Positions 1 to 7,260 of a DNA stretch of 50,199 nt are shown here, piece by piece. The stretch spans positions 1-50,199 of the forward strand of contig JAZNMQ010000078.1 in assembly GCA_045579745.1 (NCBI GenBank), given 5' to 3'. Within the stretch, counting starts at the first letter, position 1. The number at the start of each line of letters is the position of its first letter. The notes below the pieces were generated by a model. That model ran no database searches. It saw only the letters and a program-made list of their open reading frames with translations, and was not told where the DNA came from. Position numbers and translations under genes: made by a program. Origin of the DNA: Flemingiibacterium sp045579745. Its GTDB lineage: Bacteria > Bacillota > Clostridia > Oscillospirales > CAG-272.

Positions 1-16
1 GGGTAAAAGGCACCGA

Positions 17-100
17 AAACGGACCGTCGAGGACGCCGGTGGGAAACGGACCGTCGAGGACGCCGATGGGAAACGGACCGTCGAGGACGCCGGTCCCTAC
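17..100. repeat. 27-bp tandem repeat, three copies, ending in a GTAG-headed palindrome
   Basis: Three copies of a 27-bp unit start at about 21, 48 and 75; the shared core is ggaccgtcgaggacgccg. The last copy runs into ggtccctac. Read on the minus strand the end is GTAGGGACCG followed by CGGTCC, so it has the GTAG head plus imperfect hairpin typical of REP sequences. Because 27 is a multiple of three, frame 3 is open from base 3 to the taa at 111-113, reading repeated NGPSRTP. This could be the tail of a gene that starts outside the window. No start codon or upstream context is visible, so I call only the repeat. Confidence 0.85.
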
Positions 101-150
101 AAGACGAATTTAAATGCGAAGCCTGCGATAAAAAGGAAACCATTATGAAA

Positions 151-190
151 ACACCCCGACAGACCGTGAAAATCTGTCGGGGTTTATCGT
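151..190 (+). terminator. Rho-independent terminator, probably bidirectional
   Basis: An 11-bp perfect stem (153-163 with 173-183, CCCCGACAGA against TCTGTCGGGG) has a 9-nt loop. It is followed by TTTATCGTCCTT on the plus strand and by a T-rich stretch on the minus strand. It sits between whatever lies to the left and the 3' end of the leftward aminotransferase, so it could serve both. A near-identical terminator occurs at 24859-24900. The 90 bases from 184 to 274 show nothing else. Confidence 0.8.
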
Positions 191-274
191 CCTTATGAGA
201 ACTCGTCTTTACCATACTTTTGGTATGATAAGCAGTTCTTTTTGTGTGATTCAGTTTATCTGCAAACAAGCCGT

Positions 275-1552
275 TTACTGCGCAAGAAGCTTTTCGACCG
301 CCGCGAGCTTTACGCAAAGGCAAAGCACGTCGCATGCTATCTTAAGCTCAGACTCAGAGGGGAAGGTCGGTGCAATCCGGAGATTGCGGTCGCGAGGGTC
401 AATGCCGCGAGGATAGGTCGCGCCTGCGTTTGTCAGCGTCAGACCTGCTTCCTTGCAAAGCGAATAAACGCGCTTTGCGCATCCGTCAAGCACATTCAAG
501 CTGATAAAATAGCCGCCTCTCGGATTAGTCCACTCTGCGATGCCGAGTCCTGATAATTCCTTGCTAAAGCTGTTAGTAACCATCTCAAACTTGGGCCTTA
601 GTATCTGGGCATGACGCTTCATGTGAGCAAGCACGCCCTCGGCATCCTTATAAAACTTCACATGGCGGAGCATATTAAGCTTATCAAAGCCGATTGTCTG
701 AACGGTCATGATAGACTTGATTTGTGCGATATTCGCATCGCTTGCAGCCATGAGCGCAACTCCTGCGCCGGGGTAGGAAACCTTGGAGGTAGATGCGAAA
801 TAGAAGATCATATCGCTGTTTCCAAGCTTTTCAGCCTCAGCAAAAATGTCAAGAAGCGCATCGCTCTCGTCGTAGAGATCGTGAATAACATACGCGTTAT
901 CCCAAAAGATTCTGAAATCCTTTGCGGCAGGCTTGAGTGCGGCAAGACGGCGAACAGTTTCATCGGAGTAGGTAATTCCCTCGGGATTTGAATATTTCGG
1001 CACGCACCAGATACCCTTGATCGAATCGTCCGCCTTTACAAGTGCTTCAACCGTGTCCATATCGGGGCCTGTGGGAGTCATTTCTACTGTGATAGGCTCG
1101 ATTCCAAAGCTGTCGAGAATCGCAAAATGACGGTCATATCCGGGAGAGGGGCAGAGGAACTTGACCTTGTCAAGCTTAGCCCACGGCTTTTCGCCGAGAA
1201 GTCCGTAAATCATAGCGCGCGCAAAGGAGTCGTACATCAGATTAAGGCTTGAGTTTCCTGCAATAATAAGGTTCTTTTCGGGGATTCCGAGAAGGTCGGA
1301 GAAGAGCTTCTTAGCCTCGGGAATGCCGTCAAGCACGCCATAGTTTCTGCAGTCAAGTCCGTTCTTGGCAGTACAGTCAGCACCGCTCTCGAGGGTATTT
1401 AAAATACCGTCCGATATATCAAGCTGTTCGGTGCAGGGCTTTCCGCGCGACATATCAAGGGAAAGACCGCTCAACTTGATTTTTTCGTATTCGTTTGTGA
1501 GATTTATTTTCAGAGCCTCAAGCTCTGCTTTTGTCATGGTGGAATAATTCAT
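275..1552 (-). CDS. PLP-dependent class I/II aminotransferase (aspartate aminotransferase-like)
   Basis: A 425-aa soluble cytoplasmic enzyme. The opening (MSRGKP about 35 residues in), the central GIWCVPKYSNPEG segment and the FYFASTSKVSYPGAG segment around the expected PLP lysine match the group of class I aminotransferases (Pfam Aminotran_MocR type) that includes aspartate aminotransferases. The likely reaction is aspartate plus 2-oxoglutarate to oxaloacetate plus glutamate, but the substrate is inferred, not shown. The start is supported by AAGGAG (1558-1563) five bases upstream. A good promoter lies at 1618-1646 on the same strand. It is transcribed alone, divergently from rpsB. Confidence 0.85.
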   Translation of the reverse strand: MNYSTMTKAELEALKINLTNEYEKIKLSGLSLDMSRGKPCTEQLDISDGILNTLESGADCTAKNGLDCRNYGVLDGIPEAKKLFSDLLGIPEKNLIIAGNSSLNLMYDSFARAMIYGLLGEKPWAKLDKVKFLCPSPGYDRHFAILDSFGIEPITVEMTPTGPDMDTVEALVKADDSIKGIWCVPKYSNPEGITYSDETVRRLAALKPAAKDFRIFWDNAYVIHDLYDESDALLDIFAEAEKLGNSDMIFYFASTSKVSYPGAGVALMAASDANIAQIKSIMTVQTIGFDKLNMLRHVKFYKDAEGVLAHMKRHAQILRPKFEMVTNSFSKELSGLGIAEWTNPRGGYFISLNVLDGCAKRVYSLCKEAGLTLTNAGATYPRGIDPRDRNLRIAPTFPSESELKIACDVLCLCVKLAAVEKLLAQ

Positions 1553-1617
1553 GATAACTCCTTAAAATTGCAACTTCGAAAATCAAAAATTGCAGAATTA
1601 TTTAATCAATTGCATCT

Positions 1618-1646
1618 ATTATACTATATATGCCAAAATTTTGCAA
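1618..1646 (-). promoter_or_regulatory. Sigma-A type promoter for the aminotransferase
   Basis: On the minus strand, -35 TTGCAA (1641-1646) and -10 TATAAT (1618-1623) are separated by exactly 17 bases. It lies 66 bases upstream of the start codon. Confidence 0.75.
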
Positions 1647-1863
1647 GTGGTTTTGCAAAAAAATTCCTCTGAGTGGTTATTTTTGTCATAATGCTTTAAC
1701 AAACGCTCTGTTATATTAGCCTATTGCAGTATTTTAACAGAGAATTATGCCGTATGCTTATTATCAGACAAAAAATCACTGAATAATCATCGCTTGCATC
1801 ATTAAAACGAGGCGGAGGGTGCGAAAAATCTCATTTATAATTGTAAAATATTTGTAAACACGA

Positions 1864-1892
1864 TTGCAATATTTATAATTATGTGGTATAAT
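1864..1892 (+). promoter_or_regulatory. Sigma-A type promoter for rpsB-tsf
   Basis: -35 TTGCAA (1864-1869), a 17-base spacer and -10 TATAAT (1887-1892), with an extended -10 TG at 1884-1885. Transcription would start near 1899 and leave a leader of about 145 nt before rpsB. That is long enough for an autoregulatory S2-binding structure, but I do not recognise a known motif. Confidence 0.8.
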
Positions 1893-2042
1893 TTAAAGGT
1901 CATGCACTGCGGCGCGCCTGACAAAAAAATACAGCCGCAATAACACACACACCGTGAGGTCGAAGCAGTTCTCGCGCGATGATTTCGCATGAGTTTTTCG
2001 AATATGCGGATGTGGTGGAAAAAACTTAAGGAGGACATAAAA

Positions 2043-2783
2043 ATGTCTGTTATTTCTATTAAGCAGCTTCTGGAAGCCGGCGTACATTTCGGTCACCACA
2101 CCAGAAGATGGAACCCGAAGATGGCTGAATACATCTTCACTGAGAGAAACGGTATCTACATCATCGACCTTCAGAAGACCGTAAAGAAGTTCGACGAAGC
2201 TTATAACTTCGTTCGTGACCTCGCTACCGAAAAGGGTACAGTTCTTTTCGTTGGTACTAAGAAGCAGGCTGCTGACGCTATCAAGGAAGAAGCTACCCGC
2301 TCCGGCATGTACTACGTAAACGAGAGATGGCCCGGCGGTATGCTCACAAACTTCAAGACCATCAAGAAGTCCATCAACCGCCTCATCGCTCTTGAAAAGA
2401 TGCAGGAGGATGGCACATTCGATCTTCTTCCCAAGAAGGAAGTTGCTGGTCTTATCAAGGAAATGAACGACCTCGAGCGCAACTACGGCGGTATCAAGAC
2501 CATGGACAGACTTCCCGACGCTGTATTCATCGTTGACCCCACAAAGGAACACATCGCTGTTCTCGAAGCTAAGAAGCTCGGCATTCCGGTAATCGCTATC
2601 GTTGATACCAACTGCGACCCCGATGATGCTGACTACATCATCCCCGGTAACGATGACGCTATCCGCGCTATCAAGCTTATCTCCTCTGTTATCGCAGACG
2701 CTCTCCTCGAGGGCAATCAGGGCGAACAGCTCACTGACGCTGAGGATGAGGCTGAAGCTGAGGAAGCTACTGACGCTGAATAA
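2043..2783 (+). CDS. rpsB: 30S ribosomal protein S2
   Basis: A 246-aa S2 protein of the small ribosomal subunit. The opening SVISIKQLLEAGVHFGHHTRRWNPKM and the later RWPGGMLTNF and DTNCDPD segments are S2 signatures. The frame stays open upstream to 1989, but the start at 2043 is chosen because TAAGGAGG lies seven to fourteen bases before it and because it matches the family N terminus. The C-terminal tail is rich in glutamate, aspartate and alanine. Codon use is strongly biased, as expected for a highly expressed gene. First gene of the rpsB-tsf unit. Confidence 0.98.
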   Translation: MSVISIKQLLEAGVHFGHHTRRWNPKMAEYIFTERNGIYIIDLQKTVKKFDEAYNFVRDLATEKGTVLFVGTKKQAADAIKEEATRSGMYYVNERWPGGMLTNFKTIKKSINRLIALEKMQEDGTFDLLPKKEVAGLIKEMNDLERNYGGIKTMDRLPDAVFIVDPTKEHIAVLEAKKLGIPVIAIVDTNCDPDDADYIIPGNDDAIRAIKLISSVIADALLEGNQGEQLTDAEDEAEAEEATDAE

Positions 2784-2810
2784 TTTTTCATAAATCATTC
2801 GAAATATCAG

Positions 2811-2841
2811 TCGGGCGCGAGGCATCGCATTTCGCGCCCGA
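2811..2841 (+). other. GC-rich intercistronic hairpin between rpsB and tsf
   Basis: A perfect 10-bp stem TCGGGCGCGA/TCGCGCCCGA (2811-2820, 2832-2841) has an 11-nt loop. It is followed by an A-rich stretch, not a U-tract, so it is unlikely to terminate on the plus strand. It may be an mRNA processing or stability element between the two cistrons. Confidence 0.7.
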
Positions 2842-2873
2842 ACAAAAATAAAATTTAGGAAGGAAAATATAAA

Positions 2874-3803
2874 ATGGCTAACATTTCCGCAAAAGACGTT
2901 GCTGCTCTCCGCGCTAAGACCGGCTGCGGCATGATGGAGTGCAAGAATGCACTTGTAGAAGCTAACGGCGATATCGACGAGGCTATCAAGGTTCTTCGTG
3001 AGCGCGGCCTTGCTGTTGCAGCTAAGAAGGCTGACAGAATCGCTGCTGAGGGTATCGTTGCTATCATGCAGAAGGGCGAAGCCGCTGCTATGATCGAGGT
3101 TAACTCCGAGTCCGACTTCGTTGCTAAGAACGAAAAGTTCAAGGATTTCGTTGACTTGCTCCTCGAAACCATTCTCGCTAACAAGCCTGCTGACGTTGAT
3201 GCACTTCTTGCTTGCACACTCTCCGGCAAGGATGCAACCGTTGATGCAGCTCTTAAGGAGCAGATCTTCATTATCGGTGAGAAGCTCACCATCCGCCGCT
3301 TCGTAATCGTTGACGGCGCAGTTTCCACCTACGTTCACGGCGGTGGATCCACCGGCGTTATCGTTAAGTTCAACCTTGACGGCATCGCTGCTGACAACGC
3401 TGAGTTTGCTGAGTGCGCTCACAACGTTGCTCTCCAGACCGCAGCTATGAACGCTGTATACGCTAAGATCTCCGACGTTCCTCAGTCCGCAATCGACGAG
3501 GAGAAGTCCATTCAGCTCGCACAGATGGCTAACGACCCCAAGATGGCAAGCAAGCCCGACAAGGTTAAGGAAGGCATCGTTATGGGCAAGATGGGCAAGT
3601 TCTACGAAACAGTTTGCCTTGCAGAGCAGTCCTACGTTAAGGACGACTCCATGAAGGTTGGCAAATATGTTGAGTCCGTTGCCAAGGCTCTCGGCGGCAA
3701 GATCGAGATCGATACTTTCGTTAAGTTCGAGAAGGGCGAAGGCCTCCAGAAGCGCGAGGACGACCTTGCAGCAGAGGTTGCTAAGCTCACAGGTCAGGCA
3801 TAA
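2874..3803 (+). CDS. tsf: Translation elongation factor Ts
   Basis: A 309-aa EF-Ts, the guanine nucleotide exchange factor that recycles EF-Tu. The N-terminal UBA-like segment with LRAKTGCGMMECKNAL (about residues 12-27) and the core motif VNSESDFVAKNEKF (about residues 76-89) are diagnostic. The start follows AGGAAGG by about ten bases. It is 90 bases after rpsB, the usual bacterial pair, and is followed by a strong terminator at 3821-3877. A 638-codon open frame runs antisense through both genes; I regard it as a codon-bias shadow. Confidence 0.98.
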   Translation: MANISAKDVAALRAKTGCGMMECKNALVEANGDIDEAIKVLRERGLAVAAKKADRIAAEGIVAIMQKGEAAAMIEVNSESDFVAKNEKFKDFVDLLLETILANKPADVDALLACTLSGKDATVDAALKEQIFIIGEKLTIRRFVIVDGAVSTYVHGGGSTGVIVKFNLDGIAADNAEFAECAHNVALQTAAMNAVYAKISDVPQSAIDEEKSIQLAQMANDPKMASKPDKVKEGIVMGKMGKFYETVCLAEQSYVKDDSMKVGKYVESVAKALGGKIEIDTFVKFEKGEGLQKREDDLAAEVAKLTGQA

Positions 3804-3820
3804 GTTCAATTAATCATTCA

Positions 3821-3877
3821 AAATCCTGTCATAAATCTTTTCGTAAATAACAGAAAATGCTTTATGACAGGATTTTT
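3821..3877 (+). terminator. Rho-independent terminator of rpsB-tsf
   Basis: A perfect 15-bp inverted repeat, AAATCCTGTCATAAA (3821-3835) with its complement at 3861-3875, ends in TTTTT. The loop is 25 nt, which is long. It begins 18 bases after the tsf stop codon. Confidence 0.8.
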
Positions 3878-3920
3878 CTATGCAAAAAATTAAATACTTC
3901 GTTAAATTTTGCAAATTCTC

Positions 3921-3949
3921 TTTACAAATAGACGAAAATAGGTTACAAT
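3921..3949 (+). promoter_or_regulatory. Sigma-A type promoter for the pyrH-frr-uppS block
   Basis: -35 TTTACA (3921-3926), a 17-base spacer and -10 TACAAT (3944-3949). Transcription would begin near 3956 and leave a leader of about 165 nt before pyrH. The gap 3804-4121 contains only the tsf terminator, this promoter, the leader and the hairpin at 4090-4111. Confidence 0.7.
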
Positions 3950-4080
3950 ATTATATAGATATATTTCCGTATATAAGCTTATGTCAGGCACTGAGCTTTG
4001 CGGATCACTTTGGTTATTTACGGCTTATTTACTATGAGCCGCGGCTTGCGCTTGCAGGTCGCTTTGACCACCCCTCGCAG

Positions 4081-4124
4081 GGAGAAAGGAAGACTTGCCG
4101 CTGCAGGTCTTGGTTATCAATATG
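4081..4124 (+). promoter_or_regulatory. Shine-Dalgarno, hairpin, start-codon arrangement before pyrH
   Basis: GGAGAAAGG (4081-4089) is the only good ribosome binding site, but it is 32 bases before the ATG at 4122. Between them AAGACTTGC (4090-4098) pairs with GCAGGTCTT (4103-4111), a 9-bp stem with one G-U pair and a 4-nt loop. If it folds, the effective spacing to the ATG becomes about 10 bases. The alternative is that translation starts at TTG 4095, inside the stem. Confidence 0.5.
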
Positions 4125-4877
4125 AGTGAATCAATCAAACCAAAATACAAACGCGTTCTCTTAAAGCTTTCGGGCGAGGCACTCGCTCCATCCGATGAAA
4201 TGCGTCGTGAGCTCGGCGCAAAGGGCGAGCATCCGATACTTGACTACGATATGCTCGACCGCATCGCAAAGGTCGTTAAGCGCTGTGTCGAGATCGGCAC
4301 TCAGATCTGCATTATCGTCGGCGCAGGCAACATCTGGCGCGGCAGACAGGGCACCAACATGGACCGCACCCGTGCTGACCATATGGGTATGCTCGCTACG
4401 ACCATCAATGCGCTCGGTCTTCAGGATTTCTTCGAGCAGAACGGCATCGAAACACGTGTACTTACCGCAGTTGAAATGAAGCAGTACGCTGAGCCTTACA
4501 TCAGAAACCGCGCTGTTTCGCATCTTGAAAAGGGCAGAGTTGTAATTCTTGGCGGTGGTCTTGGCATCCCGTTCATCTCAACCGACACAGCCGCAGCTGT
4601 TCGTGCAGCCGAGGTTGGAGCAGATGTAATACTTATGGGCAAAAACATCGACGGTATCTATACTGCCGACCCGAAAAAGGACCCCGAGGCTACAAGATAC
4701 AAGGAGGTTTCCTACAAGGAAATTCTCGCAAAGGACCTCAAGGCGATGGATTCTACTGCCGCTTCGTTCGGTAACGAGAATCACATCAAGACCTTCGTAT
4801 TCGAGCTCAAGGAGCCCGAGAACATCTACAAGGCGATCATCGGCGACGTTGACGGAACTATTGTTGTAGATAACTGA
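4122..4877 (+). CDS. pyrH: UMP kinase
   Basis: A 251-aa bacterial UMP kinase of the amino acid kinase family. It phosphorylates UMP to UDP with ATP for pyrimidine nucleotide and cell-wall precursor supply. Visible motifs are YKRVLLKLSGEAL near the N terminus, the glycine-rich VGAGNIWRGRQG, and ADVILMGKNIDGIYTADPKKD near residue 170. The ATG at 4122 matches the family N terminus. A TTG at 4095 in the same frame lies close behind a ribosome binding site and would add nine residues, so the start is uncertain. It is followed by frr 42 bases later. Confidence 0.96.
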   Translation: MSESIKPKYKRVLLKLSGEALAPSDEMRRELGAKGEHPILDYDMLDRIAKVVKRCVEIGTQICIIVGAGNIWRGRQGTNMDRTRADHMGMLATTINALGLQDFFEQNGIETRVLTAVEMKQYAEPYIRNRAVSHLEKGRVVILGGGLGIPFISTDTAAAVRAAEVGADVILMGKNIDGIYTADPKKDPEATRYKEVSYKEILAKDLKAMDSTAASFGNENHIKTFVFELKEPENIYKAIIGDVDGTIVVDN

Positions 4878-4919
4878 TTTTTTTGAAATTTATACGATAA
4901 TACAGAAAGGAATTTTATC

Positions 4920-5474
4920 ATGAAGCTTGACACTAAAGAATTCGAATCAAAAATGCAAAAATCCATTACCTCCTACGAGGCTCAGCTTGCTGATATCAGA
5001 GCAGGCCGCGCTAACCCCGGTCTTCTTGACAAGATCAGCGTAGATTACTACGGTGTACCGACAAAGCTCAATCAGATGGCTGAGGTTAAGGTTTCCGACG
5101 CGAGAACGATCATCATCTCTCCGTGGGATGCAACGACCCTCAAGACTATGGAAAAGGCGATTCTTGCTTCCGATCTCGGAATCACTCCCGCAAACGACGG
5201 CAAGACCTTAAGACTCAGCTTCCCGCAGCTTACCGAGGAGCGCCGCAAGGAGCTCACCAAAAAGGTTGCGAAGATGGGCGACGACGCTAAGGTTGCTGTC
5301 CGCAACATCCGCCGCGACGCTAACGATACATCCAAGAAGATGAAAAAAGACGGTACAATGACTGAGGATGAGCTCAAGGCTTCCGATAAGTCGATTCAGG
5401 ACCTCACCGACAAATATATCGCAAAGATTGACGAAGTTACAGCTCGCAAAACCAAAGAGCTCATGGAAATCTGA
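4920..5474 (+). CDS. frr: Ribosome recycling factor
   Basis: A 184-aa RRF, which with EF-G splits post-termination ribosomes. The signature ADIRAGRANPGLLDKISVDYYG (about residues 24-45) and VRNIRRDANDTSKKMKKDG (about residues 123-141) are clear, and the length is typical. AGAAAGGAA precedes the ATG at good spacing. It is downstream of pyrH, and 68 bases containing a strong hairpin separate it from uppS. Confidence 0.98.
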   Translation: MKLDTKEFESKMQKSITSYEAQLADIRAGRANPGLLDKISVDYYGVPTKLNQMAEVKVSDARTIIISPWDATTLKTMEKAILASDLGITPANDGKTLRLSFPQLTEERRKELTKKVAKMGDDAKVAVRNIRRDANDTSKKMKKDGTMTEDELKASDKSIQDLTDKYIAKIDEVTARKTKELMEI

Positions 5475-5483
5475 CCATCTTCC

Positions 5484-5517
5484 TTTAGGAGATGCCCACA
5501 ACGCGGCATCTCCTAAA
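5484..5517 (+). other. Perfect 13-bp hairpin between frr and uppS
   Basis: TTTAGGAGATGCC (5484-5496) pairs perfectly with GGCATCTCCTAAA (5505-5517) around an 8-nt loop. On the plus strand it is followed by AAATATAAAATC, not a U-tract. It begins ten bases after the frr stop and the uppS ribosome binding site lies just downstream. It is likely an RNA processing, stability or partial-termination element. Confidence 0.75.
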
Positions 5518-5542
5518 AAATATAAAATCAAATGGAGTAGCA

Positions 5543-6238
5543 ATGTTTACACAACCCGAAAACGGCTCATTGAAGCATATCGCGTTCATTATGGACGGAA
5601 ACGGACGCTGGGCGAAAAAGCGTGGATTTCCGCGCGAGTTCGGTCACACGCAGGGTGCAAAAACCTTTCAGAAAATTGCTGAATATTGCTTTCGCGGCGG
5701 TATTGAAGCGGTAACCATTTATGCGTTTTCTACCGAGAACTGGAAGCGCTCTCAGCGCGAGGTGCAAGCGATAATGAAGCTTTTTACCTCATATCTGACA
5801 ACGGGCATGCAGGAAATGACAAAGAAAAACATATGCATCACATTCCTTGGCGACAAGGCTCCGTTTACTCCCGAGGCGAGGGCTCAGATGGAGTTTATCG
5901 AGCGCGAATCCGCAGGCAACCGCTACAAGCTGAACGTTGCGGTCAACTACGGCGGCAGATCGGAGATCGTCAACGCATGCAACAGACTTCTCGCAAGCGG
6001 TGTTACAAGCTTCAGCGAGGAGCTGATTGAGAGCGAGCTTTACACAAAGGGGCAGAGTGACCCCGACCTTATTGTCAGAACTGCCGGCGAGCTTCGTCTG
6101 TCCAATTTCTTAACCTGGCAGTCCGTTTATTCCGAGCTTTATTTTTGCGACACGCTCTGGCCGGATTTCGATGAAGCCGATGTTGACAAAGCCGTCAACG
6201 CTTACTATGAAAGAACTCGTCGCTTCGGCGGTGTATAA
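5543..6238 (+). CDS. uppS: Undecaprenyl diphosphate synthase (isoprenyl transferase)
   Basis: A 231-aa cis-prenyltransferase that extends farnesyl diphosphate with isopentenyl diphosphate to make the C55 lipid carrier for peptidoglycan. The motif IAFIMDGNGRWAKKRG (about residues 13-28) contains the catalytic aspartate, and DPDLIVRTAGELRLSNFLTWQ is the conserved C-terminal motif. The frame is open upstream to 5492, but the start at 5543 is behind TGGAG and matches the family. The gene sits between frr and cdsA as in many Firmicutes. Confidence 0.97.
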   Translation: MFTQPENGSLKHIAFIMDGNGRWAKKRGFPREFGHTQGAKTFQKIAEYCFRGGIEAVTIYAFSTENWKRSQREVQAIMKLFTSYLTTGMQEMTKKNICITFLGDKAPFTPEARAQMEFIERESAGNRYKLNVAVNYGGRSEIVNACNRLLASGVTSFSEELIESELYTKGQSDPDLIVRTAGELRLSNFLTWQSVYSELYFCDTLWPDFDEADVDKAVNAYYERTRRFGGV

Positions 6239-6260
6239 TATTTACTTTGCAGAGGTGTAA

Positions 6261-6396
6261 CGTGAAAAATACTTTTTCACGCGGGTTTTGCGGCTTTCGT
6301 TGTCTTGCGCAACGATTTAGCCTCGCAAAACCGGACCCAGAATTTCATGTGATGCAACGCATCGCGTAGAAAGGTAGGCTTTCGCATACGAAGGCC
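6261..6396 (+). other. Run of four stem-loops between uppS and cdsA (possible structured leader RNA)
   Basis: Four inverted repeats follow each other. CGTGAAAAA/TTTTTCACG (6261-6281) has a 3-nt loop. GGTTTTGCG/CGCAAAACC (6284-6332) encloses a GCT/AGC helix and an inner TCGTTG/CAACGA stem. GATGC/GCATC (6351-6363) has a 3-nt loop. GGCTTTCG/CGAAGGCC (6377-6396) has a 4-nt loop and ends directly before the first possible cdsA start. No known riboswitch class is recognised, and no clear promoter or U-tract is present. Confidence 0.7.
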
Positions 6397-6408
6397 ATGG
6401 TTATTTTT

Positions 6409-7254
6409 ATGAAGCAACGCATTATAACTGCGCTGATCGGGGTTTGCGTTCTCGTTCCCGTTTTGTTCTTCTCGGATACGCTTGTAATGCCAATTGCAGT
6501 TGCGCTGTTTGCCTCGATGGGTGTGTGGGAGATGCTCGGCTGTGTCGGCTATCGTAACAGACCGGAGATCTGCATTCCGTCAATGCTTATCGCTATAACC
6601 ATTTCATTATTCGTTCGCTATTTATCAAATCTCACCGGCAGAAATTCCTATACGCTTGCTCTGATCGCGGTAATCGTTTTCGTCTTTTACTTCTATCTGA
6701 TGGCGCTCGCGGTAATTTCTCACAGCACGAAAACTATCGGTGATATGGCTCTCGTTTGCATGCTGACTATGTATATAACCATGGGCTTTGCATCGATTCT
6801 GATGCTGCGCGATATCGAACACGGACAGTATCTCTATCTGCTCGTATTTATCGGCGCATGGATGACTGACATTTTTGCTTATTTTGTCGGAAGAGCTATC
6901 GGACGGCACAAGCTTACTACTGTCAGCCCGAAGAAAACCGTTGAGGGCGCTATTGGCGGAGTGGTATTCTGCTCGCTTTCATTTGTTTTGTTCGGCTATA
7001 TTATAAGCCTCATTGAGCTTGCAACGCCGAATTACATCGAGCTTGCTCTGACGGGCTTGGTTATTTCGGTAATTTCTCAGTTCGGTGACCTTATCGCATC
7101 GCTGATCAAGCGTCAGTATGGAATCAAGGATTACGGCAAGCTTTTCCCCGGTCACGGCGGCGTGCTCGATCGCTTTGACAGCATTATAGCGATCGCGCCG
7201 TTTCTTCTCATGATCTGCTCGTATCCGAATGTATTCTCACTTTTTGGTGCATGA
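6409..7254 (+). CDS. cdsA: Phosphatidate cytidylyltransferase (CDP-diglyceride synthase)
   Basis: A 281-aa integral membrane enzyme making CDP-diacylglycerol from phosphatidic acid and CTP, the entry to phospholipid synthesis. Hydrophobic segments occupy most of the protein. The C-terminal signature is visible: SQFGDLIASLIKRQYGIKDYGKLFPGHGGVLDRFDS, with the metal-binding aspartates. MKQRIITALIG at 6409 is the usual N terminus. An ATG at 6397 in frame would add four residues, but it abuts a hairpin and has almost no spacing from AAGG. The stop is only six bases from dxr. Confidence 0.95.
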   Translation: MKQRIITALIGVCVLVPVLFFSDTLVMPIAVALFASMGVWEMLGCVGYRNRPEICIPSMLIAITISLFVRYLSNLTGRNSYTLALIAVIVFVFYFYLMALAVISHSTKTIGDMALVCMLTMYITMGFASILMLRDIEHGQYLYLLVFIGAWMTDIFAYFVGRAIGRHKLTTVSPKKTVEGAIGGVVFCSLSFVLFGYIISLIELATPNYIELALTGLVISVISQFGDLIASLIKRQYGIKDYGKLFPGHGGVLDRFDSIIAIAPFLLMICSYPNVFSLFGA

Positions 7255-7260
7255 TTTAAA

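Larger units (their letters stand above)
1553..2042. other. Divergent intergenic region between aminotransferase and rpsB
   Basis: These 490 bases hold a leftward promoter (1618-1646), a rightward promoter (1864-1892) and an rpsB leader of about 145 nt. An 8-bp inverted repeat CTCTGTTA/TAACAGAG lies at 1706-1713 and 1735-1742, between the two promoters, and could be an operator or nothing. I see no gene here. A reading frame in phase with rpsB opens at 1989 but has no ribosome binding site. Confidence 0.6.

Noticed and set aside
1989..2042. 18-residue N-terminal extension of S2
   Set aside because: The ribosome binding site TAAGGAGG lies inside this extension and points to 2043.
1893..3809. 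A 638-codon open frame on the minus strand across rpsB and tsf
   Set aside because: It lies antisense to two highly expressed, certain genes. Strong codon bias there removes stop codons from the opposite frame. No ribosome binding site or family resemblance was seen.
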